From NCBI GenBank assembly GCA_030043865.1, contig JASHWZ010000051.1, positions 1 through 30,194 of the forward strand: a stretch of 30,194 bases of DNA, read 5' to 3'. The notes under the pieces were generated by a model. The model did no database searches and was not told where the DNA came from. It saw only the letters and a list, made by a program, of their open reading frames with translations. Made by a program: the position numbers and the translations under genes. This document shows, piece by piece, positions 7,009-14,366 of the stretch (positions are counted from its first letter, which is position 1; each line of letters opens with the position of its first letter). The DNA comes from Thermoplasmata archaeon. Its GTDB lineage: Archaea; Thermoplasmatota; Thermoplasmata; Lutacidiplasmatales; UBA184.

Positions 7009-8064
7009 TCACCGAGCGAACTCGATGAGCGGCTTGATGATGCCGTCCTCCTTTCGGTCCATCATCCGGAACGCTGTCTCGATGTCAGCGAACCGGAACC
7101 GGTGGGTCGTCATCGGGGTCGGGTCGACTCGGCCGGTCTCGAGGAAGCGGAGAAGGCGTCCCATCCGTTCCCGACCCCCCGGGCAGAGCCCCGTCCGGAT
7201 CGTCGTGTCGTTCATCCCGACCCCCCAGTCGAGCCGGGGGATCCGCACGTAGTCGCCCGAACCGTGGTACCCGACGTTGGAGATCGTCCCGCCGGGGCGG
7301 GTCACCCGCACGCAGTTCATGAACGTCTCCTCCGCCCCGAGCGCCTCGATCGCCGCGTCGACCCCGACGCCGCCGGTCCTCTTCCGGATCTCGGCGACCG
7401 CGTCGACCTTCGCGAAGTCGACGATCGCGTCGGCGCCGAACCGGCGGGCGAGCGCCTGGCGCGCGGGGACCGTCTCCACGGCGAGCACGTCGCCCGCCCC
7501 GAGCAGCTTCGCGCCCTGGATCGCCATTAGGCCGACCGGGCCGCCGCCGAAGACCGCGACGGTGCCGCCGAGCGGGATGCTCGCGTGCTCCGCCGCCATG
7601 AACCCGGTCGACATCATGTCGCAAGCGTACACCGCCTTCTCGTCGGGCACGGAGTCGGGGATCGGCGCCAGATTCGCCATCGCCTGGTTCACGAGAAAGT
7701 AGTCGGCCATCGCTCCGTCCCGCACGTTCGCGAACTTCCAGCCGCCGAGCGGTTGAGTGCACTGCGACGGAAACCCCCGCAGGCAGTTCTCGCAGACGTA
7801 GCACGGCGTGATCGCGTTCACCGCGACCCGCTGACCCTCACGGAAACCGGTGACCGCGGAGCCGAGCCGGTGGATCACGCCGACCGATTCGTGGCCGAGC
7901 GTGAGGTCGTGTCGGTCGCCGATCGCCCCGCGCACGGTGTGGCAATCCGACGTGCAGATCAGCGCCGACGTCGTCCGGACCACCGCGTCGTTCGGCCCCG
8001 GCTCCGGCACCGGCTTGTCTTTCACTGCCACCCGCCCGATCCCCTCCATCACGAAAGCGCGCAT
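7009..8064 (-). CDS. Zn-dependent secondary-alcohol-type dehydrogenase
   Basis: This 351-aa MDR-family alcohol dehydrogenase interconverts alcohols with aldehydes or ketones. It is clearly related to the tetrameric secondary alcohol dehydrogenases of Thermoanaerobacter and Clostridium beijerinckii, sharing GGWKFANVRDG, NVGYHGSGDYVRIPRLDWG and TGLCPGGRERM. Catalytic zinc ligands are C37, H58, E59 and probably D149. Unlike those relatives it also has a full structural-zinc lobe (C88, C91, C94, C102). After the Rossmann motif GGGPVG (173-178) the second strand ends in E197-T-V, where the NADP enzymes have Gly-Ser-Arg, so NAD is the likelier coenzyme (inference). ATG 8064 is supported by the TATA-like box about 35-40 nt upstream. 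It lies 49 nt after arcC but carries its own promoter with palindrome copy 3. Substrate is not known. Confidence 0.9.
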   Translation of the reverse strand: MRAFVMEGIGRVAVKDKPVPEPGPNDAVVRTTSALICTSDCHTVRGAIGDRHDLTLGHESVGVIHRLGSAVTGFREGQRVAVNAITPCYVCENCLRGFPSQCTQPLGGWKFANVRDGAMADYFLVNQAMANLAPIPDSVPDEKAVYACDMMSTGFMAAEHASIPLGGTVAVFGGGPVGLMAIQGAKLLGAGDVLAVETVPARQALARRFGADAIVDFAKVDAVAEIRKRTGGVGVDAAIEALGAEETFMNCVRVTRPGGTISNVGYHGSGDYVRIPRLDWGVGMNDTTIRTGLCPGGRERMGRLLRFLETGRVDPTPMTTHRFRFADIETAFRMMDRKEDGIIKPLIEFAR

Positions 8065-8098
8065 GGGAACTACTCCGGCCGGCGGAGGCGGCGGCTCG

Positions 8099-8105
8099 GG
8101 TATGA
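8099..8105 (-). promoter_or_regulatory. TATA-like box of the alcohol dehydrogenase gene
   Basis: The minus strand reads TCATACC, placed between palindrome copy 3 and the ATG at 8064. The predicted transcript has a leader of about 10 nt. Confidence 0.42.
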
Positions 8106-8111
8106 GCGCGC

Positions 8112-8129
8112 GGTCAAGCGGACTTGACC
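8112..8129. promoter_or_regulatory. Palindromic operator candidate, copy 3 (best copy)
   Basis: GGTCAAGCGGACTTGACC is a perfect inverted repeat with 7-bp arms GGTCAAG/CTTGACC and a 4-nt spacer. It overlaps the arcC stop codon and lies 48 nt upstream of the dehydrogenase start, just upstream of its TATA-like box. It is the most symmetric of the four copies. A site upstream of BRE/TATA usually suits an activator in archaea, but a repressor is not excluded. Confidence 0.7.
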
Positions 8130-9115
8130 GGCCGTCGGGAGCGCCGGCCGAGCGTGCCCGGGGCGCGCCGGACCCGCGTGCCCGCCCGACCCGCGAGCGC
8201 CGCCGGAACCGAGGGAATGTCGGTGATGACGGCCTCGCGGCCCCCGTGGGCGACGAAGTCGAGGACCGCCTCGACCTTGGGGCCCATGCTCCCGGCGCCG
8301 AACTCGCCCGCGCGGAGGTGCCGGCGGAGTTCGGCCGCAGGAACCGAGCCGATCCAGCGTTGCTTCGGCCCCCCGAAATCGAGGGCCGCCCCCGGGACGT
8401 CGGTGACGACCAGCAGCAAGGAGCAGCCCAGCGACCGGGCGACGAGCGCCGCCGAGCGGTCCTTGTCGATCACGGCGTCGACCCCCCTCCACCCTCCGCG
8501 ACCGTCGCGCACGACCGGGACACCCCCGCCGCCGGCGACGACCCACACGCACCGACGTCCGAGGCCGAGTTCGAGCGCCTGTCGGACCGCCGTCGCTTCG
8601 AGCCACCGTCGGGGACGGGGGGACGGCACCACCCGGCGCCAGCCGCCCCGCTCCGCGTCCTCGCGCAGCACCCAGCCGTGCCGCTCGCGAAGACGACGGG
8701 CCTCGGCCCCGGTGTAGAATCGCCCGACCGGCTTCGACGGCGCGCGGAACGCCGGGTCCGCCGCGCTGACCTCGGTTCGGGAGACGATCGGCAGGACCGC
8801 CCGGGCCGCACCGGCCCGCGCGAGGGCCCGGGAGAGCTCCTGCGCGATGAGGAGGCCGATCTGGCCCTGGGACTCCGCGTCGGCGACGTACATCGGTGGC
8901 GCCGGCACTTCCGGTTCGGCGAGCTCCGCCTCCCGGACGAGGTTCCCCACCTGAGGACCGTTGCCGTGGGTCACCACGAGCTCATGGCCGCGCGCGACGA
9001 TCCCGGCGAGGGCAACGGCCGTGCGGCGCATCTCGCGGAGCGCCTCGGACCAGGTGCCGGTCCCGTGCGCCGGCGCGAGGGCATTCCCCCCGAGCGCGAC
9101 GAGGACCCGGCTCAT
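8114..9115 (-). CDS. arcC: Carbamate kinase
   Basis: Carbamate kinase makes ATP from carbamoyl phosphate and ADP, releasing ammonia and CO2; it is the energy-yielding last step of arginine fermentation. The 333-aa protein belongs to the amino-acid-kinase fold. Visible motifs are VALGGNAL at the N-terminus, VTHGNGPQVGNL (residues about 48-59), VVAGGGGVPVV, the nucleotide-site region VDAVIDKDRSAALVARSL, LLVVTDVPGA and the C-terminal GSMGPKVEAVLDFV. Length is slightly above the usual 310 aa because of an Arg-rich tail of about 20 residues. The ATG at 9115 overlaps the arcA TGA (ATGA), so translation is probably coupled. The stop codon lies inside palindrome copy 3. It is the third gene of a permease-arcA-arcC operon. 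Confidence 0.95.
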   Translation of the reverse strand: MSRVLVALGGNALAPAHGTGTWSEALREMRRTAVALAGIVARGHELVVTHGNGPQVGNLVREAELAEPEVPAPPMYVADAESQGQIGLLIAQELSRALARAGAARAVLPIVSRTEVSAADPAFRAPSKPVGRFYTGAEARRLRERHGWVLREDAERGGWRRVVPSPRPRRWLEATAVRQALELGLGRRCVWVVAGGGGVPVVRDGRGGWRGVDAVIDKDRSAALVARSLGCSLLLVVTDVPGAALDFGGPKQRWIGSVPAAELRRHLRAGEFGAGSMGPKVEAVLDFVAHGGREAVITDIPSVPAALAGRAGTRVRRAPGTLGRRSRRPVKSA

Positions 9116-10509
9116 CGCGCCGACCGGCGGATCACGCAGGTCATGCAGTGGGCCCCACCGTACCCTCCGGTGATCTCCGAGAGGTTCAGCGGCACTACGT
9201 CGATCCCGTGGTCGCGGATCGTCGCGGTGTGCGGGAAGAAGCCGCGGCCGGCCCGGAGCTCCTCCCGTTCCTTGCGCGCGAGCGCGAGGAGCGCCCGATA
9301 GCGGCCCGGGTTCCGCCGCGCGGCGACCGCGAGCCCGCCGAGGACCCGGTCGACCTCGGGCTCCACCTCCACCGCCAGGACTTGCCGGTCCTTCAGGCAG
9401 AGGAAGTTCGACGCGTAGCTCATTTGCTCGAGCGTCGAGATCGGAAGGACCTCGAACCGCTTCGACGCGAGGTACTCGCGCAAGGATACCGACTTCGGGG
9501 CGCGGCGCATCTGCCCTCCCGCCGCGCGCCGGTAGACCTCGGTCCGCGCGCGGTCGAGCAGCGGCGCGCACCCGAGCGCGAGCCCGTCGCCGGGGACGTT
9601 GAGGTACGTGTCGAGATGCATGTCGATCATGGGGTCGGGGTCGTTCCCCGGGATCGCCGGATGGCTCGGCTGGTGCACGACGGCGACTTCGTCGACCCCG
9701 AGGTCGCTCGCGAGGATCTGGCGCGCCCCGCTCGCGTTCGTCCGGTCGCCCGTGCCGAGCAGCGCGAACTCGCCCATCGGGAGGAAATCGCCGCCTTCGA
9801 ACGTCCCGGGGGCGCGGACCTCGGCGACGAACGGCGCCCCCCACGCCCGCAGGAGGGCCCCGGTCAGGATCGGTTCGTTCTGACGCTGCGGCTTCGACAT
9901 CCGGCCCCGGAGGTAGCCGTTCGCCGTGAGCGCTTGCTGGTCGCGCATGAAGTAGAGGTTCGCGAGCGGCGTGTCCAGCTCGACCCTCGGCAGGATCACG
10001 CGCACGCCGGGGCGCCGGGCCAGGTGCACCGACGGTCGGAGCAGGAGGATGTTGAACAGGGTCTCGCCGTCGAACTGGTCGACGTTCCGGCGCAGCGCGG
10101 CCCGGGCCGCGTCGACCATCGGACGGGGTCCCGAGTACCGTACGATGCGGAGGACGCGCTGACGGACCTGCTCGATCAGGTCGGGGTGGCGGGCCCCGAT
10201 CTCGATCGCGAGGTGGATCAACCGACGGACCCGTACGCCGGCCCGGACGAGCGCGTGCTCGAGCTCCTCGTGCTCGTGGACGGCCTCGTCCCCACGGAAT
10301 CCCCGTTCGTAGAGGAACGAGTACGGCTCGAGGAGGCCGAAGAACATCTCGACGCCGGGCCGGTGGATCAGCACCTCCTCGAGCGGCTCCCACTCGGCCG
10401 CCGCGTGGAACGGCCCCGCGAGGGTCGAAGGACCCGCGTCCGCCGGGCCGTCGCCCCGGTCTCCGGCCGGCCGCGACCCGGCCGACCGGTGCGCGGGCAC
10501 TCCTGACAT
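9112..10509 (-). CDS. arcA: Arginine deiminase
   Basis: Arginine deiminase hydrolyses L-arginine to citrulline and ammonia, the entry step of the arginine deiminase pathway. All expected catalytic residues of the guanidino-modifying superfamily are visible: D190 in LYFMRD, E238 in FEGGDFL, H298 and D300 in MHLDTYL, and the nucleophile C455 in GGAHCMT close to the C-terminus. RTN in GTGDRTNASG is also conserved. At 465 aa it is longer than the usual 400-420 aa, because of an N-terminal Pro/Ala/Arg-rich stretch before AEWEPLEEVLIHRPG. ATG 10509 is preferred to the upstream in-frame start at 10569, which would overlap the permease. It lies 22 nt after the permease stop and overlaps arcC by 4 nt. 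I considered agmatine deiminase, but the motifs fit ArcA. Confidence 0.95.
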   Translation of the reverse strand: MSGVPAHRSAGSRPAGDRGDGPADAGPSTLAGPFHAAAEWEPLEEVLIHRPGVEMFFGLLEPYSFLYERGFRGDEAVHEHEELEHALVRAGVRVRRLIHLAIEIGARHPDLIEQVRQRVLRIVRYSGPRPMVDAARAALRRNVDQFDGETLFNILLLRPSVHLARRPGVRVILPRVELDTPLANLYFMRDQQALTANGYLRGRMSKPQRQNEPILTGALLRAWGAPFVAEVRAPGTFEGGDFLPMGEFALLGTGDRTNASGARQILASDLGVDEVAVVHQPSHPAIPGNDPDPMIDMHLDTYLNVPGDGLALGCAPLLDRARTEVYRRAAGGQMRRAPKSVSLREYLASKRFEVLPISTLEQMSYASNFLCLKDRQVLAVEVEPEVDRVLGGLAVAARRNPGRYRALLALARKEREELRAGRGFFPHTATIRDHGIDVVPLNLSEITGGYGGAHCMTCVIRRSAR

Positions 10510-10531
10510 CGCCCTTCGCGCCCCCTCGCGG

Positions 10532-12424
10532 CTACGGCTGACCGGTCGGCGTGGCGGCCGAGACCTCACCCACGCTCGGTGCCGGCGCGGGCGGCTCCGT
10601 CGTCTTCGGTCCCGCGACCGGGGCGCCGAGGCGGAGCGCCGAGCGGTACCCCCACAGGAACATCGCGAGCCCGAACGCGACGAGCACGACCAGGTCCCAC
10701 GGCATGTTCAGGAGCCCCATCGGCTGGACGGTGATCGGGTAGTTGTACGGGCTGCCGGTCGTGAGGAAGTTCTCGTAGATGAAGAACTGGTCCCCGACGT
10801 ACGAGATGATGCCGAGGCCGCCCAAGTACGTCGCGATCCACAGTACCGCTTTGGACTCGTTCCAGGTCAGCTTCCGGAGCAGGAACGACACGAAGTAGAG
10901 CGGGAGGCCGATGAACAGGATCGCCGTGCCGAGCACAGGGAAGATCGGGAGCCCGTTGAGGTAGACGCCCGCCCCCGAGAACGTCGCGGAGGACGGCGGG
11001 GCGTAGACGAACCAGCTGCCGACGATCGCGAGCGCCGCGACCATGCCCCCGAGCTCGGCGAGGCGGCCGAGGGTCCGGAATTTCTCCGAGGTGAAGACGA
11101 AGTAGAGCGGGACCGCCCCCAGCATCGCGAACACGCCGACGAGCGTCCATGGCCACGAGGCCCAGTAGACGAGGATCGTCGCCGCCACGAAGGCGGCGGG
11201 CGCGAGGACCCAGGCCGCCGGCATCCGGTACGGCCGCTCGGCCGCACTCTCGGTCCGCCGGAGCACGACGAGGGCGAGCGCGGCGGCGCCGTACGGGACG
11301 AGGGTCGTGATCGACGCGAGCAGCGCGACCGCGGGGAAGTTCGTGAGCAGGACGAGCACCGCGCCGGTGAGCACGCTCGCGAAGACGAGCGCGACCGCCG
11401 GCGTGCCGAAGCGCGGGCTCACCCGGGCCATCGACTTCAGGAACAGATTGTCCTTCGCCATCGCGTACGGCATGCGACCCTGGAGCAGGACCCAGTCGCC
11501 GCCGGCACCGAGGGTCGACAGGATCGCGCCGACCACGACCACGGTTCCGAGGATCGCGAGGCCCCAGGCGTCCGCGACGTTGTTGAGCAGGAGGACGCCC
11601 GTGCCGCCCCAGTCACCGGGGCTGAGCGAGAGGGCCCCCCACCGGATCCCTCCGATGAACGCGACCGCGACGAGCGCGTAGATCAGTGTCACGATCCCGA
11701 CGCTCAGGATCGTCGCACGGGGGATCGACCGCTTCGGGTTCTGAACCTCCTCCGCCGGAATCGACGCGGCCTCGAACCCGGTGAACGCGAAGAATCCGAG
11801 CGCCATCGCGAACGCGACACCCGACCAACCGAACGGCGCGAAGCCGAAGGCGCTGAAGTTGTCGAGCCGGAGCAGCAGCATGCCGATCAGGCCGAACAGG
11901 ACGAGGGGGATGATCTTCGAGAACGTCGTGACGATCGCGAACAGGCTCCCCCACTTCACGCCGACCACGTTCAGCACGGTGTAGCCGGCGAGGAACACGA
12001 GCGCGATCCCGACACCCAACCAGGTGATGGAGAGCACGCCCGCACTGTTGACCGTGATGAGCGCGCCCCAGTACGTGCCGAGGTACTCCACGAAGACGTC
12101 GATGATCGCCGCCGTTCCGATGAAGGCATAGAGGAAGTACCCCCAGCCGAGCATGAACCCCGCGAAATTGCCGAGCGCCCGTCGCGGCAGGGAGTAGGGA
12201 CCCCCGGTGATCGGGAAGGCCGCCCCGAGTTCGGCATACGGGAGCGCCATCAGGATCACGACGACCCCGAGCAGCGCCAACGCCACGACGGCCGCGGGTC
12301 CCGCGACGGAACCCATGGTCGCGGCGAGAGCGAAGATCCCGCTCCCGATGATCCCCCCGACCGTGATCGAGGTCAACCCCAGCATGCTCACTTCCCGCTT
12401 CAGCTTCGGAGCACTCGCGCTCAT
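10532..12424 (-). CDS. APC-superfamily amino acid permease, ArcD role likely
   Basis: This 630-aa polytopic transporter of the amino acid-polyamine-organocation superfamily opens with the hallmark first helix MLGLTSITVGGIIGSGIFAL, then ALPYAELGAAFPITGGPYS and, in helix 6, FAFTGFEAASIPAEEVQNPKRSIPRA. Canonical members have 12 spans in about 450-500 aa. This one continues with about four further hydrophobic segments after residue 450, ending in a Pro-rich cytosolic tail. As first gene of the arcA-arcC operon it probably brings in arginine or exchanges it for ornithine; that specificity is inferred from context. ATG 12424 or the in-frame GTG 12433 could be the start. The TATA-like AAGTACT at 12456-12462 places transcription start close to both, so the message is almost leaderless. 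Palindrome copy 4 lies just upstream of that box. Confidence 0.9.
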   Translation of the reverse strand: MSASAPKLKREVSMLGLTSITVGGIIGSGIFALAATMGSVAGPAAVVALALLGVVVILMALPYAELGAAFPITGGPYSLPRRALGNFAGFMLGWGYFLYAFIGTAAIIDVFVEYLGTYWGALITVNSAGVLSITWLGVGIALVFLAGYTVLNVVGVKWGSLFAIVTTFSKIIPLVLFGLIGMLLLRLDNFSAFGFAPFGWSGVAFAMALGFFAFTGFEAASIPAEEVQNPKRSIPRATILSVGIVTLIYALVAVAFIGGIRWGALSLSPGDWGGTGVLLLNNVADAWGLAILGTVVVVGAILSTLGAGGDWVLLQGRMPYAMAKDNLFLKSMARVSPRFGTPAVALVFASVLTGAVLVLLTNFPAVALLASITTLVPYGAAALALVVLRRTESAAERPYRMPAAWVLAPAAFVAATILVYWASWPWTLVGVFAMLGAVPLYFVFTSEKFRTLGRLAELGGMVAALAIVGSWFVYAPPSSATFSGAGVYLNGLPIFPVLGTAILFIGLPLYFVSFLLRKLTWNESKAVLWIATYLGGLGIISYVGDQFFIYENFLTTGSPYNYPITVQPMGLLNMPWDLVVLVAFGLAMFLWGYRSALRLGAPVAGPKTTEPPAPAPSVGEVSAATPTGQP

Positions 12425-12454
12425 CGTCCGCACCGGTGCGGGGAGTCGACCCGG

Positions 12455-12462
12455 CAGTACTT
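12455..12462 (-). promoter_or_regulatory. TATA-like box of the permease-arcA-arcC operon
   Basis: The minus strand reads AAGTACTG about 30-37 nt before ATG 12424, between the start codon and palindrome copy 4. Confidence 0.4.
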
Positions 12463-12470
12463 GGGCGACC

Positions 12471-12488
12471 GCTCAACCCGATTTGACC
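12471..12488. promoter_or_regulatory. Palindromic operator candidate, copy 4
   Basis: GCTCAACCCGATTTGACC has the shared TCAA-N6-TTGA core and the consensus flank TTGACC. The arms are less symmetric than in the other copies. It sits upstream of the permease-arcA-arcC promoter. The divergent threonine synthase promoter is about 110 nt away on the other side. Confidence 0.6.
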
Positions 12489-12598
12489 TGCGCCCGGAGC
12501 CACCGGCACCCCAACGATCGGCGCCGGGCCCGGCGCTTCACCGGAGGTCCTTGCCGTCACCGGCAGTGCGACCCGAGGGGTGCGACCGACTGAGAGGG

Positions 12599-12605
12599 CT
12601 ATACC
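12599..12605 (+). promoter_or_regulatory. TATA-like box of threonine synthase gene
   Basis: CTATACC lies about 33 nt before ATG 12636, leaving a leader of roughly 8 nt. Confidence 0.5.
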
Positions 12606-12635
12606 GTTCGCCGGGTTGGCGCCTCCTCCGGCACG

Positions 12636-13856
12636 ATGACCGAAACCGGCACGCTCCTCACGAGCCTCGATTGTCGGGCCTGCTGCGCTCAGGTCGACCC
12701 CGGTCGACCGGTCGGCGTCTGCCCGAACTGCGGGCATGCCTTGCTCGCGAGCTACGACCTCGCGAAGCTGGACGGCAAGCGCTGGAGGGCCTCCTTGCCC
12801 GGTCGAGACGCCACGCTCTGGAGGTACCGTGAGCTCCTGCCCGTCGGTCGCGCCGAAGCGATCGTCTCGTTGGGGGAAGGCTTCTCGCCCATCCTGCGTC
12901 TCGTCTCGCGGTCGGAGCCCGGAGCGCGTCGTCTGTGGCTGAAGGATGATGGCGGCCTGCCGACCGGTTCGTTCAAGGCGCGGGGGATGGCGGTCGCGGT
13001 CTCCCGGGCCCACGAGCTCGGGGTGCGAACGCTGTTCGTCCCGAGCGCCGGGAACGCGGGAGTCGCCCTTTCCGCCTACGCGGCGCGCGCCGGGCTGACG
13101 GCGCGGGTCTACCTGCCCGAGCGAACACCGTCGCCGATGAAGGACGGCTGTCGCGCGTACGGCGCCGAGGTCGTCGAGCTGCCGGGCACGCTCCGGGAAG
13201 TAGGCGCGGCGGCCCGGGCAAGGGAGGCGAAGTCGGGCGCGTTCGACCTGTCGACGCTTCGCGAGCCTTACCGGGTCGAGGGCAAGAAGACGATGGGCCT
13301 AGAGATCTTCGAGCAACTCGGAGCGGAGGGGCTCCCCGGCGCGATCGTCTACCCGACGGGCGGCGGGACCGGGCTCATCGGGATGCAAAAGGCGTTCGAA
13401 GAACTCCGGTCGCTCGGTCTCCTCGAGCGCTCGCCCCGGCTCTACGCCGTGCAGCCCGAGGGATGCGCTCCGGTGGTCCGGGCGCTCGAGGACGGTGCTG
13501 CGAAGGTGACTCCGTGGGAGGACCCGCACACGCTCGCCCCGGGCCTTCTGGTTCCGGCCCCGTTCGCGTCCGAGCGCATCCTCGAAGCCGTCCGCGCGAG
13601 CCGGGGCGGCGGCGCGACGGTCTCGGACGTCGCGATTGTCCACGCGATGCGCACGCTCGCCCGGGAGCATGGCGTCTCGGCCTCGCCCGAGGGCGCGGCC
13701 ACATACGCCGGCCTCGACTCGCTCCGGGCCCGGGGCGCGATCCGGGCGGACGAGACCGTGCTGCTCTACAACACCGGTTCCGGGCTTCCGTTCTCGATCC
13801 CCGAGCTGGAACGGTCGCTCGCGTCGTCCGTCACGGTCCCCGACGCCGACCACTGA
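12636..13856 (+). CDS. thrC: Threonine synthase
   Basis: Threonine synthase converts O-phosphohomoserine to threonine with pyridoxal phosphate, the last step of threonine synthesis. The 406-aa fold-type-II enzyme carries an N-terminal zinc-ribbon-like pair (C13/C16 and C29/C32), common in archaeal ThrC. It has the PLP lysine K114 in LPTGSFKARG, the phosphate-binding SAGNAGVALSAYAA, VYPTGGGTGLIGM, and a final VLLYNTGSGLPF. Length is typical. It has its own TATA-like box and is divergent from the arc operon, so shared control is possible but there is no palindrome at its promoter. Its 3' end overlaps the convergent HNH gene by 91 nt. A close relative such as threonine dehydratase is unlikely given the ribbon and the TGGGTG motif. 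Confidence 0.92.
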   Translation: MTETGTLLTSLDCRACCAQVDPGRPVGVCPNCGHALLASYDLAKLDGKRWRASLPGRDATLWRYRELLPVGRAEAIVSLGEGFSPILRLVSRSEPGARRLWLKDDGGLPTGSFKARGMAVAVSRAHELGVRTLFVPSAGNAGVALSAYAARAGLTARVYLPERTPSPMKDGCRAYGAEVVELPGTLREVGAAARAREAKSGAFDLSTLREPYRVEGKKTMGLEIFEQLGAEGLPGAIVYPTGGGTGLIGMQKAFEELRSLGLLERSPRLYAVQPEGCAPVVRALEDGAAKVTPWEDPHTLAPGLLVPAPFASERILEAVRASRGGGATVSDVAIVHAMRTLAREHGVSASPEGAATYAGLDSLRARGAIRADETVLLYNTGSGLPFSIPELERSLASSVTVPDADH

Positions 13857-14266
13857 CGGAGGAACGCGCGGGTCTTCGCGCGGTGGCACGCCCGGCACAC
13901 GGTCTGCAGGTTCGAGTACTCGAGGGCGGCCCCGCCCCGCGCGATCTCCACGATGTGATCGACGTCCAGCTCCCGCGCGCGCCGTCGCACGCCGCACAAC
14001 CGGCACGTGTACCGGTCCCGCAGGAGCACGTAGGACCGGGCGGCGTCCCAGAAGTAGTGACCGTGGAACTTCCACTGGCAGCGGCGGGAGCAGTACGGCG
14101 TACGGTGGTTGCCGAGGGCCCGACGGCACTCGACGCACTCCGCGGCGCGTCGCGCTTCGGCGCGACGTCGGGCCCCATCGGCGTACCAGGCGGCGGACAG
14201 CGCCAGGATCCGCCCGTTCGGTCCGACCCGCACCGACGGGGTCGGCGGTCTCGACGTCACGCGCAC
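13766..14266 (-). CDS. HNH endonuclease-domain protein with zinc fingers
   Basis: This protein of about 166 aa combines a treble-clef-like N-terminal zinc motif (CVECRRAL, then YCSRRCQWKFHG) with a C-terminal HNH nuclease domain: YTCRLCGVR, the active-site strand ELDVDHIVEIARGG, YSNLQTVCRACHRAKT. The DH, N and H residues of HNH are intact, so nuclease activity is plausible; the target is unknown. GTG 14266 or GTG 14260 are possible starts. The frame stays open upstream and encodes a second CSRRC motif at about 14290-14320 without an ATG or GTG, so a longer form with a TTG start (14287) cannot be excluded. It overlaps thrC tail-to-tail by 91 nt. Such stand-alone HNH genes can be mobile, but no intron or inverted repeats are seen here. 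Confidence 0.8.
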   Translation of the reverse strand: MRVTSRPPTPSVRVGPNGRILALSAAWYADGARRRAEARRAAECVECRRALGNHRTPYCSRRCQWKFHGHYFWDAARSYVLLRDRYTCRLCGVRRRARELDVDHIVEIARGGAALEYSNLQTVCRACHRAKTRAFLRQWSASGTVTDDASDRSSSGIENGSPEPVL

Positions 14267-14322
14267 GACGCCGCTGCCCCGGCTCAAGACCGTTTGCTTG
14301 CAACGGCGGGAGCAGATTCGTG

Positions 14323-14331
14323 CCTTAGTAC
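14323..14331. promoter_or_regulatory. Possible bidirectional TATA-like element
   Basis: CCTTAGTAC reads CTTAGTA on the plus strand and TACTAAG on the minus strand. It could serve the transporter (start 14367, leader about 15 nt) and the HNH gene (start 14266, leader about 35 nt). No other AT-rich box is seen in this intergenic stretch. Confidence 0.35.
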
Positions 14332-14366
14332 CCCACCGGATTCGCGGGCGCGTTCGGAGAGCGTTC

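Noticed and set aside
8112..8129. Reading palindromes as intrinsic terminators
   Set aside because: The stems are short, no T-run follows any of the four copies, and all share a sequence consensus and a promoter-proximal position.
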